Source: Xanthomonas sp. Leaf131 (GTDB lineage Bacteria; Pseudomonadota; Gammaproteobacteria; Xanthomonadales; Xanthomonadaceae). Taken from it: DNA of 64,000 nucleotides. The notes under the pieces were generated by a model, which worked only from the letters and a program-made list of their open reading frames with translations, was not told the origin of the DNA and did not search any database. Both the position numbers and the translations under genes were made by a program. Every line of letters starts with the position of its first letter. The stretch's first letter is position 1. The stretch lies in assembly GCF_001423495.1 (NCBI RefSeq), contig NZ_LMOG01000012.1:69999-133998 (forward strand), written 5' to 3'. This document shows, piece by piece, positions 16,001 through 24,914 of this stretch.

Positions 16001-19000
16001 TGATGCTCCTGCGCGGCGAAGGCATCGTCCTCGTGCGATGCAGCAAACTGCTCGTCCTGCTCGTCCTGCTCGTCCTGCTCGTCCTGCTCGTCCTGCTCGT
16101 CCTGCTCGTCCTGATCGTCCTGCTCGGTCGACACCCTGTCCAGCGCTGCGGTTTCCGGCGTCCAGTCTTCGGTCGTCGCTGCATGCGTCTGGTCGGCCAC
16201 CGGGGCCTGCGCATGCACTGCTTCCAACGCCTCAATGGTCTCGACAGGCGTTTCGTCAGCGGGCTGTGCGTCATCGAGCGACTGCGCGTCGGCATCCTGC
16301 GCCGTCGCGTCGCCATCGACCTGAGCGTTCTGGTCGTTCTGGTCGTGCCCGGTCGCGTGCTCGGTCAGCGCTTGCGGCTCGGCGTCTGCGTGCTCGACAT
16401 CTGAACGCTCAGCATCCACGTGATCGGCGTCCGGCGTGGCAAACGTCTGCGCATCGCCCAACGCGGCTTCCGCATCAGCCAACTCGTCCACTGCAACCTG
16501 CTCGGTCGCTTCCGGCACGTCGCGTCCTGCTTCATGCGATGCCGGGTCGGCAAGCGCGGCGTGCTGCAGTTCGGTCGCGTCCCAGGCGTCGGCTTCGACT
16601 ACCGGCTCATCGGCCGGCGTGTCGTGCGCTTCTACTTCGTGCGATGCGGCTTCGTCTGCGTGCGCGTGGTGCGCAACATCGCCCTGCAATGCATCGGCAC
16701 CCTGTTCCGACTCGGCAACAGATGCGAGCGCATCACCGGTCGGTGCATGCCCGGTCTCGGCCGAATCGACGCGCTGCTCCGGCTCGGGCGCAGCAACATC
16801 GGCCGTCTGGTGTTCTTGATTCGGTGCGGGTGCATCCAGCGCAAGCGCCGACGTGTCTTCGGCTTCTGCTTCAGCCAGCTCGTCCACCGCGATCGGTGCA
16901 TCGGCATCGGCAGTCGCATCGGCGTCCTGCGACGCTTCATCGGCAACCTGCGTCGGCGCTGCGGTATCGGCTGCATTCGACGGTAGCGCGCTCGCATCCA
17001 GATACTGCGACAGATCCTGCACGCCAGTCAGTTCGACTGCCTCGTTGCTGACAACCTGCGCGTCCGGCGCGTCGAGATCGTCCAATTCGTCCAGGAACGC
17101 CTGCGGCGGCCATTGCGCTTCCGGCAGGGTCTCCACCAGCGCGCGCAGGCGCTCGGTCAACGGTGCAAACGACGGAATCAGCGGCGCATCGGCGCGCAAT
17201 GCGGTCACTGTGGTGGCGATCGCAGCGGCGGTTGCGGTAATGGCATCGATGCCTTCGGCCGATGGCGTGGCCGATGCGGCAAGCAGACGCTTGACGTAAC
17301 TTTCGGCCGGCGTCGTCACCAAGGTGATTTCCGGCACGTCGGTCATCGCGAACGCGCCACTCATCGTGTGCACGGCGCGCAGCAATTCTTCGCTCGCCAA
17401 CTGCGGCTCGGCCTGGTTCGCCTGCAGCCACGCGTTGACGGTGTCCAGATGGGTCGCGACCTCGGCTTCCAGGATCTCGCGCAGCACACTGTCCACCGAC
17501 GCAGGCGTACCGCCAGCCACGGCAAACACGCCAGCGATTGCCGGAATGTCCGGAACAACTGCAGCTGCCACCGGCGTCGCCGGTGCAGGCACGTAATAGA
17601 GTTCTTCGCCGGCAGCAAGACGCTCGGCAACTGCCTGGATTTCCGGCAGATCGGCGCTGATGCGGCCCTGGTCGCGGAGCGCTGCGTTGAATTGCGGCAA
17701 TACGTCGTAAGCCAGTTGCACCATCGCCACGACCGCCGGGCTGGCCGGCCGCGAATTGTCGAGGACGCGGTTGAGCATGCTCTCGATCTTCCAGCTGAAC
17801 TCGCCCAGCGCATGCGCGCCGACCAGGCGGCCGCTGCCCTTCAAGGTATGGAAGACGCGGCGGATCGGACGCATGTTTTCCGGGCTGTTCGGTGCGGCAC
17901 GCCACACCGGCAACAGCTGCCCCAGATTGACCAGTTCTTCGTCGAATTCTTCCAGGAACACGTCGCGAATATCGTCGTCGATATCGCTATCGCCGAAGCC
18001 GCCAAAGATGCCGGCATCGGCGCTGGCCTGGGCAGATTCGCTCTCTAGCGGTTCGCTGGTTGCCTGCGCCGGCACTGCTGGCGCAGCGTCGGCGTCGGCC
18101 TCCGTTGTCGACGGCGGCGGCGAGCGGCCTACATCGAACTGCGCCGCGGCAGCGTCCAGCTGGGCCAGGAACGCAGTGGAGGCGTCGTCAAGTTCGAACT
18201 CGCTGACCACGGCCTGCTGCACGCGCGGCGTACCCGACTCTGCGGTGTCTTCCAGCGGCGTTGTCTGCGGCTCGGGCGCGGATTCGACGAACGGGTTGTC
18301 CGGTTCCTGCGGCGGCAGTGGCGGCGGCGATTGCGGCGGCGAGAATGCATCGTCGATGCTGGTCTGCGCGCGGCGCGTCTCGGTCTCGGCCTCAGCGATG
18401 AAGTCCAACGGCACTTCGGTCTGATCCGCATCGCCCAGCACATCGATCTGCTCGATCTGCAGCAGCTCCTCGGCCACCACCGGCGCGGCGGTGTCGTCCT
18501 GTTCCAACGCGCTCAAATCGACGGTGTAGCTCACCTGCGCGGCATCGGCAGGCACGTTGCCGTCCTGCTCGGCCGACACCGGGTCGAAGGCAGAGGTGGA
18601 CAGCGACGCCGCTTGCTCGGTCGTCGCCAGCTGCCAATCGCCGGGCGCTTGCGCGCCATCGTCGGACAGCTCCAGCGGCGCGACCGTAAACGGCACATGC
18701 GCCTGACCTGAGACGGTTTCTTCGGCAGCGACCGGGTCGAACGAAAACACCGTGTCGGTGGCGGCGGCACCGGTGTCGTGCACCACGCTGGCGGCGAATG
18801 GCGCCTCGACCACGGTTTCGTTGGCCCACTCCAGCGATGGCGTGGGTGCGGCATCGTTGGCAGCGACCAGTGCACTGGCCGGCGCTGCGCCCGACGCATC
18901 CAGCGCTGGCGGCTCGACCACGTGACCGGGTTGATCGGCGCCCACCGGCAATTCGGACGGCTGGCCCGACGGCAGCGGCCAATAGCGCAGCGTTTCCAGG

Positions 19001-20223
19001 CTGTTGCGGGTGATGTCCAGAATCTCCTCGCGGCCGGGACGGCGCTCGCGCAGGGCTTCCAGGTAGTACTCCAAACTGGCCATCGCGTCGGCCAGCGTAT
19101 CCAGCTGCCGACCACTGGGCACGCGCTGCTTGCCGATCAATTCCAGATCGACGTAACGGCGCACGCCTTCCAGATAATCGGCCGCCTGCGGCAATTCGAG
19201 GATGCGCAGTGCACCGCCGACTTCGCCCAGCAGATGCGGTACATCGGCCAGCCGCGCGTGATCCCAATTGGTCTCGATGAAGGCGACGAAATGCTCGCGC
19301 GCCGCACCGAAGTTGGCGATCGCTTCCTGTGCCAGCACGTCCACCGTGCGCCGCACTTCCGCCGAGGTGGCACTACTGCTGCCGTCTTCGTTCTCGCTGA
19401 CATCGGCACCCAGACTGGCGACCTGATCGTCCAGCGAGGCATCCACATAGAGCAACGCGCCGGCGATATCCAGCAGCGCGCCTTCGTCCATCTGCACATG
19501 GCCATCGACCACACGTGCCAGCGCATCGCGCTGCTGCACGACCACATTGCGCGCCACGCCCAGGCCCATCATGCCCAGGGTGTCGGCAACGCTGCCGAGA
19601 TCCTTGACCTGGGTCTGCAGCTCGGCAATCTCGCCGCCGGTGCGCAGATGCAGATCCAGCGCGTCTTTCACGCGCAGCAATTCTTCTTTCACCGCGTTGC
19701 CGACGGTGTCGAGCAACTCGCGATTGCGCCCGCTCAGGCTGCCGCGCGCGTGATCCAGTTCGGCCTCGGTGGCGACACCGGCCTGCGGGTCGAACGCGAA
19801 CAGCACGCTTTCGTTGAGTCCCGGTTGACCACGGGTGGCACGGATTTCATTGAGCAGCGGCAGCAGCACGATCGGGATATCGCGGTGACCGTTCTGCAGA
19901 CGCTCCAGATAATCGGGCAGCAGCACGGTGCCGCGCATCAGCATGGCGCAGGCTTCGTCGCGGTCGGCCACCTCGCCGACCTGCACGGCCTGGGCCAGCA
20001 GCTCGAGCTCCTCGGCCACCATCGCCGGGGCGTACAACTCGACCATGCGCAAGGTGCCCTGCACCTGGTGCAGATAGCCGGCGCAGAAGCGCATCCGACT
20101 GGTGTCGGACGGTTCTTCGGCAAAATACTCGATCTCGTTGCGCGCCTGGCGCAACGTCTCGTCCAGCTCCGGCTTGACCCAGCCCAGCGCGGCGTGACTC
20201 ATCGCATCGCGAAGCGCACTCAT
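13081..20223 (-). CDS. chpA: ChpA/PilL hybrid chemotaxis kinase with multiple HPt domains
   Basis: A giant 2380-residue CheA-type hybrid kinase of the type IV pilus chemosensory pathway. HPt-like motifs are seen at about 52 (HQVQG), 789 (HTLKGSGRL), 953 (HTMSGAF) and 1656 (HTLKGGARM). Others are degenerate, such as one near 250 with Asp in place of His. Then come a dimerisation region, an ATP-binding kinase domain (NSVAHGLETPEQRREAGKP near 1970; GRGVGMDVVRNEV), a CheW domain near 2070-2230, and a C-terminal receiver (MVVDDSLTMR; LLDIEMPRMDG with Asp near 2305). Residues about 1060-1610 form an extremely acidic, Ala/Glu/Asp/His-rich linker that includes tandem DEQ repeats. It is downstream of pilJ with a 115-bp gap. 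Confidence 0.93.
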   Translation of the reverse strand: MSALRDAMSHAALGWVKPELDETLRQARNEIEYFAEEPSDTSRMRFCAGYLHQVQGTLRMVELYAPAMVAEELELLAQAVQVGEVADRDEACAMLMRGTVLLPDYLERLQNGHRDIPIVLLPLLNEIRATRGQPGLNESVLFAFDPQAGVATEAELDHARGSLSGRNRELLDTVGNAVKEELLRVKDALDLHLRTGGEIAELQTQVKDLGSVADTLGMMGLGVARNVVVQQRDALARVVDGHVQMDEGALLDIAGALLYVDASLDDQVASLGADVSENEDGSSSATSAEVRRTVDVLAQEAIANFGAAREHFVAFIETNWDHARLADVPHLLGEVGGALRILELPQAADYLEGVRRYVDLELIGKQRVPSGRQLDTLADAMASLEYYLEALRERRPGREEILDITRNSLETLRYWPLPSGQPSELPVGADQPGHVVEPPALDASGAAPASALVAANDAAPTPSLEWANETVVEAPFAASVVHDTGAAATDTVFSFDPVAAEETVSGQAHVPFTVAPLELSDDGAQAPGDWQLATTEQAASLSTSAFDPVSAEQDGNVPADAAQVSYTVDLSALEQDDTAAPVVAEELLQIEQIDVLGDADQTEVPLDFIAEAETETRRAQTSIDDAFSPPQSPPPLPPQEPDNPFVESAPEPQTTPLEDTAESGTPRVQQAVVSEFELDDASTAFLAQLDAAAAQFDVGRSPPPSTTEADADAAPAVPAQATSEPLESESAQASADAGIFGGFGDSDIDDDIRDVFLEEFDEELVNLGQLLPVWRAAPNSPENMRPIRRVFHTLKGSGRLVGAHALGEFSWKIESMLNRVLDNSRPASPAVVAMVQLAYDVLPQFNAALRDQGRISADLPEIQAVAERLAAGEELYYVPAPATPVAAAVVPDIPAIAGVFAVAGGTPASVDSVLREILEAEVATHLDTVNAWLQANQAEPQLASEELLRAVHTMSGAFAMTDVPEITLVTTPAESYVKRLLAASATPSAEGIDAITATAAAIATTVTALRADAPLIPSFAPLTERLRALVETLPEAQWPPQAFLDELDDLDAPDAQVVSNEAVELTGVQDLSQYLDASALPSNAADTAAPTQVADEASQDADATADADAPIAVDELAEAEAEDTSALALDAPAPNQEHQTADVAAPEPEQRVDSAETGHAPTGDALASVAESEQGADALQGDVAHHAHADEAASHEVEAHDTPADEPVVEADAWDATELQHAALADPASHEAGRDVPEATEQVAVDELADAEAALGDAQTFATPDADHVDAERSDVEHADAEPQALTEHATGHDQNDQNAQVDGDATAQDADAQSLDDAQPADETPVETIEALEAVHAQAPVADQTHAATTEDWTPETAALDRVSTEQDDQDEQDEQDEQDEQDEQDEQDEQFAASHEDDAFAAQEHHADQPADALAQHHDAALPHDSNEQAQSDAQAQSDAQANEHENAVEAEHASEAEHTAEAEHAAEAEHATDALPEHTIESVQAFEMAQVADQIEETGDPQSEIAPEQHADAGADADADAHHSDEHATLEATASADDVESTEHTEQAEHIEHIEPASEETASEEPVSEQEDLTTAAFSAPVEEAAAADTTANDAGAAFDTGPLNFDQLDGELVDIFVEEGRDLLDHCDGLIARMREVPEDREVLNGLQRDLHTLKGGARMAGINAIGDLGHAIESLLEAVAANRTDIDRDDVRLFERGFDRLHQLLTRTGMHRAVAMPTDLVEAFETRTRGRNAAEPSDADVRAIAKASVEPAPLSAPVPVEGQSEEDFQPRAQQEQVRVRADLLDRLVNHAGEVAIYRSRLEQQLGAFRGAMGELDRTNARLRDQLRRLDLETEAQIVARYQREQDQGDRTFDPLELDRFSTLQQLSRALNESAADLGGLQGVLEDLSRQYDGLLQQQSRVSSELQDGLMRARMVPFDGLVPRLRRVVRQAATDTGKQVHLLLEGTQGELDRNVLDRMVAPLEHMLRNSVAHGLETPEQRREAGKPEEGSIAIRLRREGSEIVLEVADDGAGLDREAIRRRGEQRGLIEPGQELSDAELDGLIFASGFSTSEQVSQLAGRGVGMDVVRNEVRQLGGSVDIHSVRGQGVTFTLRLPQTLAVTQAVFVRIGETTFAVPVGSVSGIGRISRSRYESGEGGYHYAGEEYVLHDLGSLVGQPVARADGQAQVPLLLVRAGDLRAAVAIDQVLGNREIVVKPVGLQIASVPGIYGATITGDGRVVVILDVAPLVRRYLSQPARPALETPAESQRQVPLVMVVDDSLTMRKVTSRVLERHNLDVTTARDGVEALELLEERVPDLMLLDIEMPRMDGYELATAMRADPRFKAVPIVMITSRSGEKHRQRAFEIGVQRYLGKPYQELDLMRNVYDLLGIARVRE
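16050..16125 (-). repeat. 9-bp tandem repeats encoding (DEQ)n in chpA
   Basis: CTCGTCCTG repeats about eight times on the plus strand, one unit with a single-base change. It encodes consecutive Asp-Glu-Gln triplets at about residues 1367-1391 of ChpA. The unit length keeps the frame, so the array can grow or shrink without breaking the protein. Confidence 0.9.
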
Positions 20224-20338
20224 TGCAGCCCCCTGCCTACGACCGACGCACCGCTCATGCGGCCACCGGTCTGTTCCTGCATCGACGTAACGCGACTACG
20301 CGCCATCTGCTGTAATCCTTTCCCGTTGCGCGTCGTGG

Positions 20339-22375
20339 TCACGCCGGCAGCTTGAAGTCGGCGACCGAACGGCGCAGATCGGCAGCGAGCTGCGCCAGGT
20401 TACCGATCGACTCGGCCGTCTTCTCCGCACCCTGCGATGTCTGGCTGGTGATCTGACGGATCACGCCCATGGTCTGTGTGATATCCGTCGCTGCGGCCGA
20501 CTGCTGGTGCGCGGCGATGGAGATGTTTTTGATCAAATTATTCAAGGCGTTGGACACGCGCTCGATTTCGGTCAGTGCGGTGCCGGCGTCTTCGGCCAGG
20601 CGTGCACCGGACACCACTTCGGAGGTGGTCTGCTCCATCGAGCTGACCGCTTCGTTGGTATCGGCCTGAATGGTCTGCACCAGACCTTCGATGCGTCGGG
20701 TCGCACTGGAAGTGCGTTCTGCCAGGCGCTGCACTTCGTCGGCCACCACCGCGAAACCGCGACCGGCCTCGCCCGCCGAGGCGGCCTGCACTGCGGCGTT
20801 GAGCGCCAGGATGTTGGTCTGCTCGGAAATGTCGTTGATCAGTTCCACGATCGAGCCGATCTCCTGCGAGGATTCGCCCAGGCGCTTGATGCGCTTGGAG
20901 GTTTCCTGGATCTGGTCGCGGATCTGGTCCATGCCCTGAATCGTCTCGCGCACCACGCCGGCACCTTCGGCGGCGATCACCACCGAGCGCTGCGCCACTT
21001 CGGCCGACTCGGTAGAGTTGCGCGAGACCTGTTCGATGCTGGCGGCGATTTCGCTGATGCGCTCGGAGGCCGTGGTGATCTGGTTGGCCTGCTGGCCGGC
21101 CGCGTCGGCCAGCTGCATCGCCGTGGCCTGGGTCTCCTGGGTCGACACCGCAACCTTGGCCGAGGTGTCGTTGATCGTGGTCACCAGGTGACGCAGTTCG
21201 TCCACGGCGTAGTTGATGGCGTCTGCAATCGCACCGGTCATGTCCTCGGTCACCGAGGCCTTGACGGTCAGGTCGCCCTCACCGAGCGAGCTGATTTCGT
21301 CCAGCAACCGCATGATCGCCTGCTGGTTGCGGCTGTTGAATTCCACCTGCGCCTGGTAGCGCACATCCTGCTCGCGCGAGCGCACCCGCACCGAGCTCCA
21401 GACAAACCCGATGATCGCCAGCAGCGCGACCAGGCCGGACACCACGCCCAGCCAGAAATTCGGAAACAGCCGCGTGTCGCGCACCGAGCCGAACGCGGAG
21501 AACGCATCGAACAGCTTCTTGCTGTCGTCGAGCATCTTGCTCGAGCCGGCGGTCAGCGCCGCAGCCGCCTGCTGCGCGGCGAACAGATTGCGCGAGCTGG
21601 CAAGAATGGCGTCGACGTCCTTCTTCATCGTCGTCCACTGCGCCTGCGACTGCTCCAGCGCCGACAGCGCGGCCGGGTTACGCACTGCGGCGATCCCCAG
21701 TTCGTCGTTGCCGGTGCGCAGGCCTTCGAGCATCTGCGTGAACACCACCGAGTCGCGTGCCAGCGCATCGCCGGAGGCGGCTGCATTGGCGCCACCGGCG
21801 CGCATTTCCGTGACCCGGCGCGCCATGGTGCCGGCCACCACCACCTGCTGCAGCGTGTTGTAGATCTGCGAAGCCGGCGCGCCGCTGACCGTCATCGCGC
21901 GCACCACTTCGTTCAACTGCGCCTGCAACTGCGGCACGCTGCCGGAGAAGCGTTCGGCGTTGCCGGCCAGACCGAGCACCGCCGGTTCGCTGGCGATGAC
22001 CTGATCGGCGTTCTTGCTGAGCGGCACCCAGGTCGCCTTGAGCTGGGCCATCGAGCTGGCCACCGAGCCTTCCTGACCGTAACGGCCATCCAGTTCGCTG
22101 ACCGTGCTGTCGATGCGGCCCTTGGTCTCCTTGAAGGTGGCAAACGCCTTGGCGTCACCGGAAACCGCTTCGCGGCCCTGGTTGGCCAGCTGCTGCGACA
22201 ACACCTGCAGATCGGCCGCGCCGGTGCCGGCGCCCGCAAGGCGACTGCCCTGCCAGGTGGCGACGCCGGTGTTGGCGCCGAACACGATCATCGACAACAC
22301 CAGCAAGCCAAGCCAGAAGCTGGTGCTGACGCTGCCGAGCTTGTTGGTCTTGCGGGCGTCCGGGGCGGTACTCAT
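20339..22375 (-). CDS. pilJ: Type IV pilus methyl-accepting chemotaxis protein PilJ
   Basis: A 678-residue receptor. Transmembrane helix 1 is near 19-38 (SFWLGLLVLSMIVFGANTGV), a periplasmic helical sensor with PilJ-type repeats spans about 40-300, and transmembrane helix 2 is near 303-325 (FWLGVVSGLVALLAIIGFVW). HAMP and the cytoplasmic signalling hairpin follow, with a tip near 550-580 containing [20 protein letters not shown], then [19 protein letters not shown]. It would sense pilus or surface signals and activate ChpA. Gene order pilG-H-I-J matches Pseudomonas, but no pilK methyltransferase lies before chpA. ATG 22375 lies 39 bp after the pilI stop. Confidence 0.93.
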   Translation of the reverse strand: MSTAPDARKTNKLGSVSTSFWLGLLVLSMIVFGANTGVATWQGSRLAGAGTGAADLQVLSQQLANQGREAVSGDAKAFATFKETKGRIDSTVSELDGRYGQEGSVASSMAQLKATWVPLSKNADQVIASEPAVLGLAGNAERFSGSVPQLQAQLNEVVRAMTVSGAPASQIYNTLQQVVVAGTMARRVTEMRAGGANAAASGDALARDSVVFTQMLEGLRTGNDELGIAAVRNPAALSALEQSQAQWTTMKKDVDAILASSRNLFAAQQAAAALTAGSSKMLDDSKKLFDAFSAFGSVRDTRLFPNFWLGVVSGLVALLAIIGFVWSSVRVRSREQDVRYQAQVEFNSRNQQAIMRLLDEISSLGEGDLTVKASVTEDMTGAIADAINYAVDELRHLVTTINDTSAKVAVSTQETQATAMQLADAAGQQANQITTASERISEIAASIEQVSRNSTESAEVAQRSVVIAAEGAGVVRETIQGMDQIRDQIQETSKRIKRLGESSQEIGSIVELINDISEQTNILALNAAVQAASAGEAGRGFAVVADEVQRLAERTSSATRRIEGLVQTIQADTNEAVSSMEQTTSEVVSGARLAEDAGTALTEIERVSNALNNLIKNISIAAHQQSAAATDITQTMGVIRQITSQTSQGAEKTAESIGNLAQLAADLRRSVADFKLPA

Positions 22376-22414
22376 GGTTCGACCTCGATCTGTATGACGT
22401 GGCGGGGTCGCGGC

Positions 22415-22945
22415 TTAGGCCGCGGCCTGCCGGAATTCAGGAGTGCGCGACAGCAACGCCAGGGAGAACACACCCCAGTCCTGCGTCTCGTTGCGAAAGG
22501 CACGTTCGATAAAGTGGGCGTAGCGGCCTTGCGCCAACTCGCCGGGTTCGACCGCCTGGACCTGCTCGAAGCTGCGCTGGCCGTACAACTCATCGATGGT
22601 CAGTGCGACGTCGCCGCCGCTCTGCCGCATGATCAGCACACGCTGGCCTTCCTGCAGCACCGTGCGCCGGCCTTCCAGGAACTGCTTCAGATCGATCACC
22701 GGAAACAGATTGCCGCGCAGGTTGCCCACGCCCAGTAGCCAGGGCTGTCCGCCAGGCACCGGGGTGACCGGCGGCATCGGCACGATTTCCGCAACTTCGC
22801 GGAAATCCGAAACCAATCGCCGGGTACCGACGCGGTAACCGACGCCACGCCAGATATCTGCCGAGAACTGGCGTTCCGGCAGCGGCGTGGCGTGCGCAAG
22901 ACTACGACGCTCGTAGTCTTCGAGAATGTCGAATGGAGAACGCAT
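22415..22945 (-). CDS. pilI: CheW-like adaptor PilI
   Basis: A 176-residue CheW-family scaffold that links PilJ to the ChpA kinase. It opens MRSPFDILEDYERRSLAHA, as PilI proteins do. The CheW core has GYRVGTRRLVSDFREVAEIV, then WLLGVGNLRGNLFPVIDLKQ and RVLIMRQSGGDVALTIDELY. The ATG at 22945 overlaps the pilH stop by one base (TGATG), indicating translational coupling. A TTG immediately upstream is in frame but is not preferred. Confidence 0.92.
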   Translation of the reverse strand: MRSPFDILEDYERRSLAHATPLPERQFSADIWRGVGYRVGTRRLVSDFREVAEIVPMPPVTPVPGGQPWLLGVGNLRGNLFPVIDLKQFLEGRRTVLQEGQRVLIMRQSGGDVALTIDELYGQRSFEQVQAVEPGELAQGRYAHFIERAFRNETQDWGVFSLALLSRTPEFRQAAA

Positions 22946-23307
22946 CAACGCACCAATTGTTTGATGCGCGCGATCAGATCGTCTTCGCGCGGCGGCTTGA
23001 CGATGTAGTCGCTGGCACCTTGTCGCAAACCCCAGGCCTTGTCGGTTTCCATGCCCTTGGTGCTGACCAGCAGCACGGGGATGTCCTTGGTGGCCTGGTC
23101 GCGTGCAAGTGCACGCGTTGCCTGGAAGCCGCTCATGCCGGGCAGCACCACATCCATCAACACCAAGTCGGGCGCCTGGCTGCGAATCAGCTCAAGTCCC
23201 GCTTCGGCATTGTCGGTGGCGACGACCGTATGGCCTGCTTTTTCCAGCCATTGACTGAAGACTGCCCGGTCGGTGGGCGAGTCCTCGATCAATATAATTC
23301 GAGCCAT
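22945..23307 (-). CDS. pilH: Twitching motility response regulator PilH
   Basis: A 120-residue stand-alone receiver domain. Acidic pocket residues E8 and D9 (LIEDS), phosphoacceptor D52 (LVLMDVVLPGMSGF), the conserved Thr/Ser region VSTKGM and Lys in VKPPRE are all present. PilH modulates retraction in the Pil-Chp pathway, opposite to or balancing PilG. It lies 17 bp after pilG and overlaps pilI by one base. Confidence 0.93.
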   Translation of the reverse strand: MARIILIEDSPTDRAVFSQWLEKAGHTVVATDNAEAGLELIRSQAPDLVLMDVVLPGMSGFQATRALARDQATKDIPVLLVSTKGMETDKAWGLRQGASDYIVKPPREDDLIARIKQLVR

Positions 23308-23324
23308 GTTGCCTTTCCCCCTGG

Positions 23325-23726
23325 TCAGGCGTGGACGTACGTGCGAATCGCGCTCAGTAGTTCTTCACGGGTGAATGGCTTGGTCAGATATTGCTCGGAG
23401 CCGACGATGCGGCCGCGTGCCTTGTCGAACAGGCCATCCTTGGACGACAACATGATCACCGGCGTCGACTTGAAGAGCTGGTTGCCCTTGATCAACGCGC
23501 ACGTCTGGTACCCATCCAGGCGCGGCATCATGATGTCGACAAAAATGATCTGAGGTTGCTGGTCCGCAATTTTGGCCAGTGCCTCGAAACCATCCGTCGC
23601 TGTCACTACTTCACAACCTTCTCGCTTGAGCAGCGTTTCGGCAGTGCGGCGAATAGTCTTCGAATCGTCGATGACCATCACCTTCAGTCCTGCGAGTTCC
23701 CCACCCGCAGCAATGTGTTCACTCAT
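23325..23726 (-). CDS. pilG: Twitching motility response regulator PilG
   Basis: A 133-residue stand-alone receiver and the first gene of the chemosensory operon. Key residues are D20 and D21 (MVIDDSKTIRR), phosphoacceptor D64 (IIFVDIMMPRLDGYQ), MLSSKDG and the Lys in LTKPFTREEL. The frame is open to 23804, but ATG 23726 is chosen: it has GGGGA nearby and gives the usual length with a short lead (MSEHIAAGGELAGLK). PilG is the main output of the Pil-Chp pathway for pilus extension. Confidence 0.93.
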   Translation of the reverse strand: MSEHIAAGGELAGLKVMVIDDSKTIRRTAETLLKREGCEVVTATDGFEALAKIADQQPQIIFVDIMMPRLDGYQTCALIKGNQLFKSTPVIMLSSKDGLFDKARGRIVGSEQYLTKPFTREELLSAIRTYVHA

Positions 23727-23963
23727 GCAAATATCCCCGGACGTGCAACGCTTCTTCCTTCCCGACGTCGCTACGAAACTGCATGTATATCCCAAGACCC
23801 GCATTGACTGTCAAGGGCGCATTGCCGGGGCCCCGCCAGGCGGACGTTCCGACCGCGTCTGGGTGCGTCCCGACCGGCAAGTCGCGCATTCGCAACCGGC
23901 CAGGCGCGCCATCGCCCTCCGCTTGAAGTTACCATCGGCAGCCTGCTCGAAAGGTTTAGCCCC

Positions 23964-24914
23964 ATGTCGCTCGACGTCGTTGTGGTGATGGATCCCATCG
24001 CCTCCATCAAGATCGCCAAAGACACCACCTTCGCCATGTTGCTGGAAGCCCAGCGCCGTGGCCACCGCTTGCAGTATGTGCGCCCCGGCGGGCTCAGCCT
24101 GCGCGAGGGACGCGCCGTGGCGCAGGTCGCGCCGTTGAGCGTGCGCGAAGACACCGCCAGCTGGTTCACGCTTGGCGAGTTCGCCGAACTGGAATTCGGC
24201 CCCGGCCAGGTGGTGCTGATGCGCAAGGACCCGCCGGTGGATGCGGAATTCGTCTACGACACCCAGGTCCTGAGCGTGGCCCAGCGCGCCGGCGCGCAGG
24301 TGGTCAACGACCCGCAGGGCCTGCGCGACTACAACGAGAAGCTGGCGGCGTTGCTGTTTCCGCAATGCTGCCCGCCGACACTGGTGAGCCGCGATGCGGC
24401 GGCGTTGAAGGCCTTCGTGCTGGAACATGGTCAGGCGGTGCTCAAGCCGCTGGACGGCATGGGCGGGCGCTCGATCTTCCGCAGCGGCACCGGCGACCCC
24501 AACCTCAATGTGATCCTGGAAACGCTCACCGACGGCAACCGCAAGCTGACCCTGGCGCAGCGCTTCATCCCCGACATCACCGCCGGCGACAAGCGCATCC
24601 TGCTGGTGGACGGCGTGCCGGTGGACTATTGCCTGGCGCGGATTCCGCAAGGCGACGAATTCCGCGGCAATCTGGCCGCCGGCGGGCGTGGCGAAGGCCG
24701 GCCGCTGTCCGAACGCGACCGCTGGATTGCCGCGCAGGTGGGCCCGGAAATGCGCCGTCGCGGCATGCGCTTCGTCGGCCTGGATGTGATCGGCGATTAC
24801 CTGACCGAGGTCAACGTCACCAGCCCCACCTGCGTGCGCGAGCTGGATGCGCAGTTCGGTTTGAACATCGCCGGGCTGCTGTTCGATGCGATCGAGGCCG
24901 GCGCTGCGCAATGA
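23964..24914 (+). CDS. gshB: Glutathione synthetase
   Basis: A 316-residue ATP-grasp enzyme that joins gamma-glutamylcysteine and glycine, the second step of glutathione synthesis. Seen are MDPIASIKIAKDTTFAMLLE at the start, VLMRKDPPVDAEFVYDT near 88, VLKPLDGMGGRSIFR near 158 (ATP-binding loop), RILLVDGVPVDYCLARIP near 212, FRGNLAAGGRG near 232, and DVIGDYLTEVNVTSPTC near 274 for the metal and substrate sites. Length matches E. coli GshB. The stop overlaps the start of the tonB-like gene (ATGA). Confidence 0.96.
   Translation: MSLDVVVVMDPIASIKIAKDTTFAMLLEAQRRGHRLQYVRPGGLSLREGRAVAQVAPLSVREDTASWFTLGEFAELEFGPGQVVLMRKDPPVDAEFVYDTQVLSVAQRAGAQVVNDPQGLRDYNEKLAALLFPQCCPPTLVSRDAAALKAFVLEHGQAVLKPLDGMGGRSIFRSGTGDPNLNVILETLTDGNRKLTLAQRFIPDITAGDKRILLVDGVPVDYCLARIPQGDEFRGNLAAGGRGEGRPLSERDRWIAAQVGPEMRRRGMRFVGLDVIGDYLTEVNVTSPTCVRELDAQFGLNIAGLLFDAIEAGAAQ

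Noticed and set aside
16050-16125. Short regularly repeated units that might suggest a CRISPR array
   Set aside because: The repeats are 9 bp, contiguous, without spacers, and lie inside the chpA coding frame.
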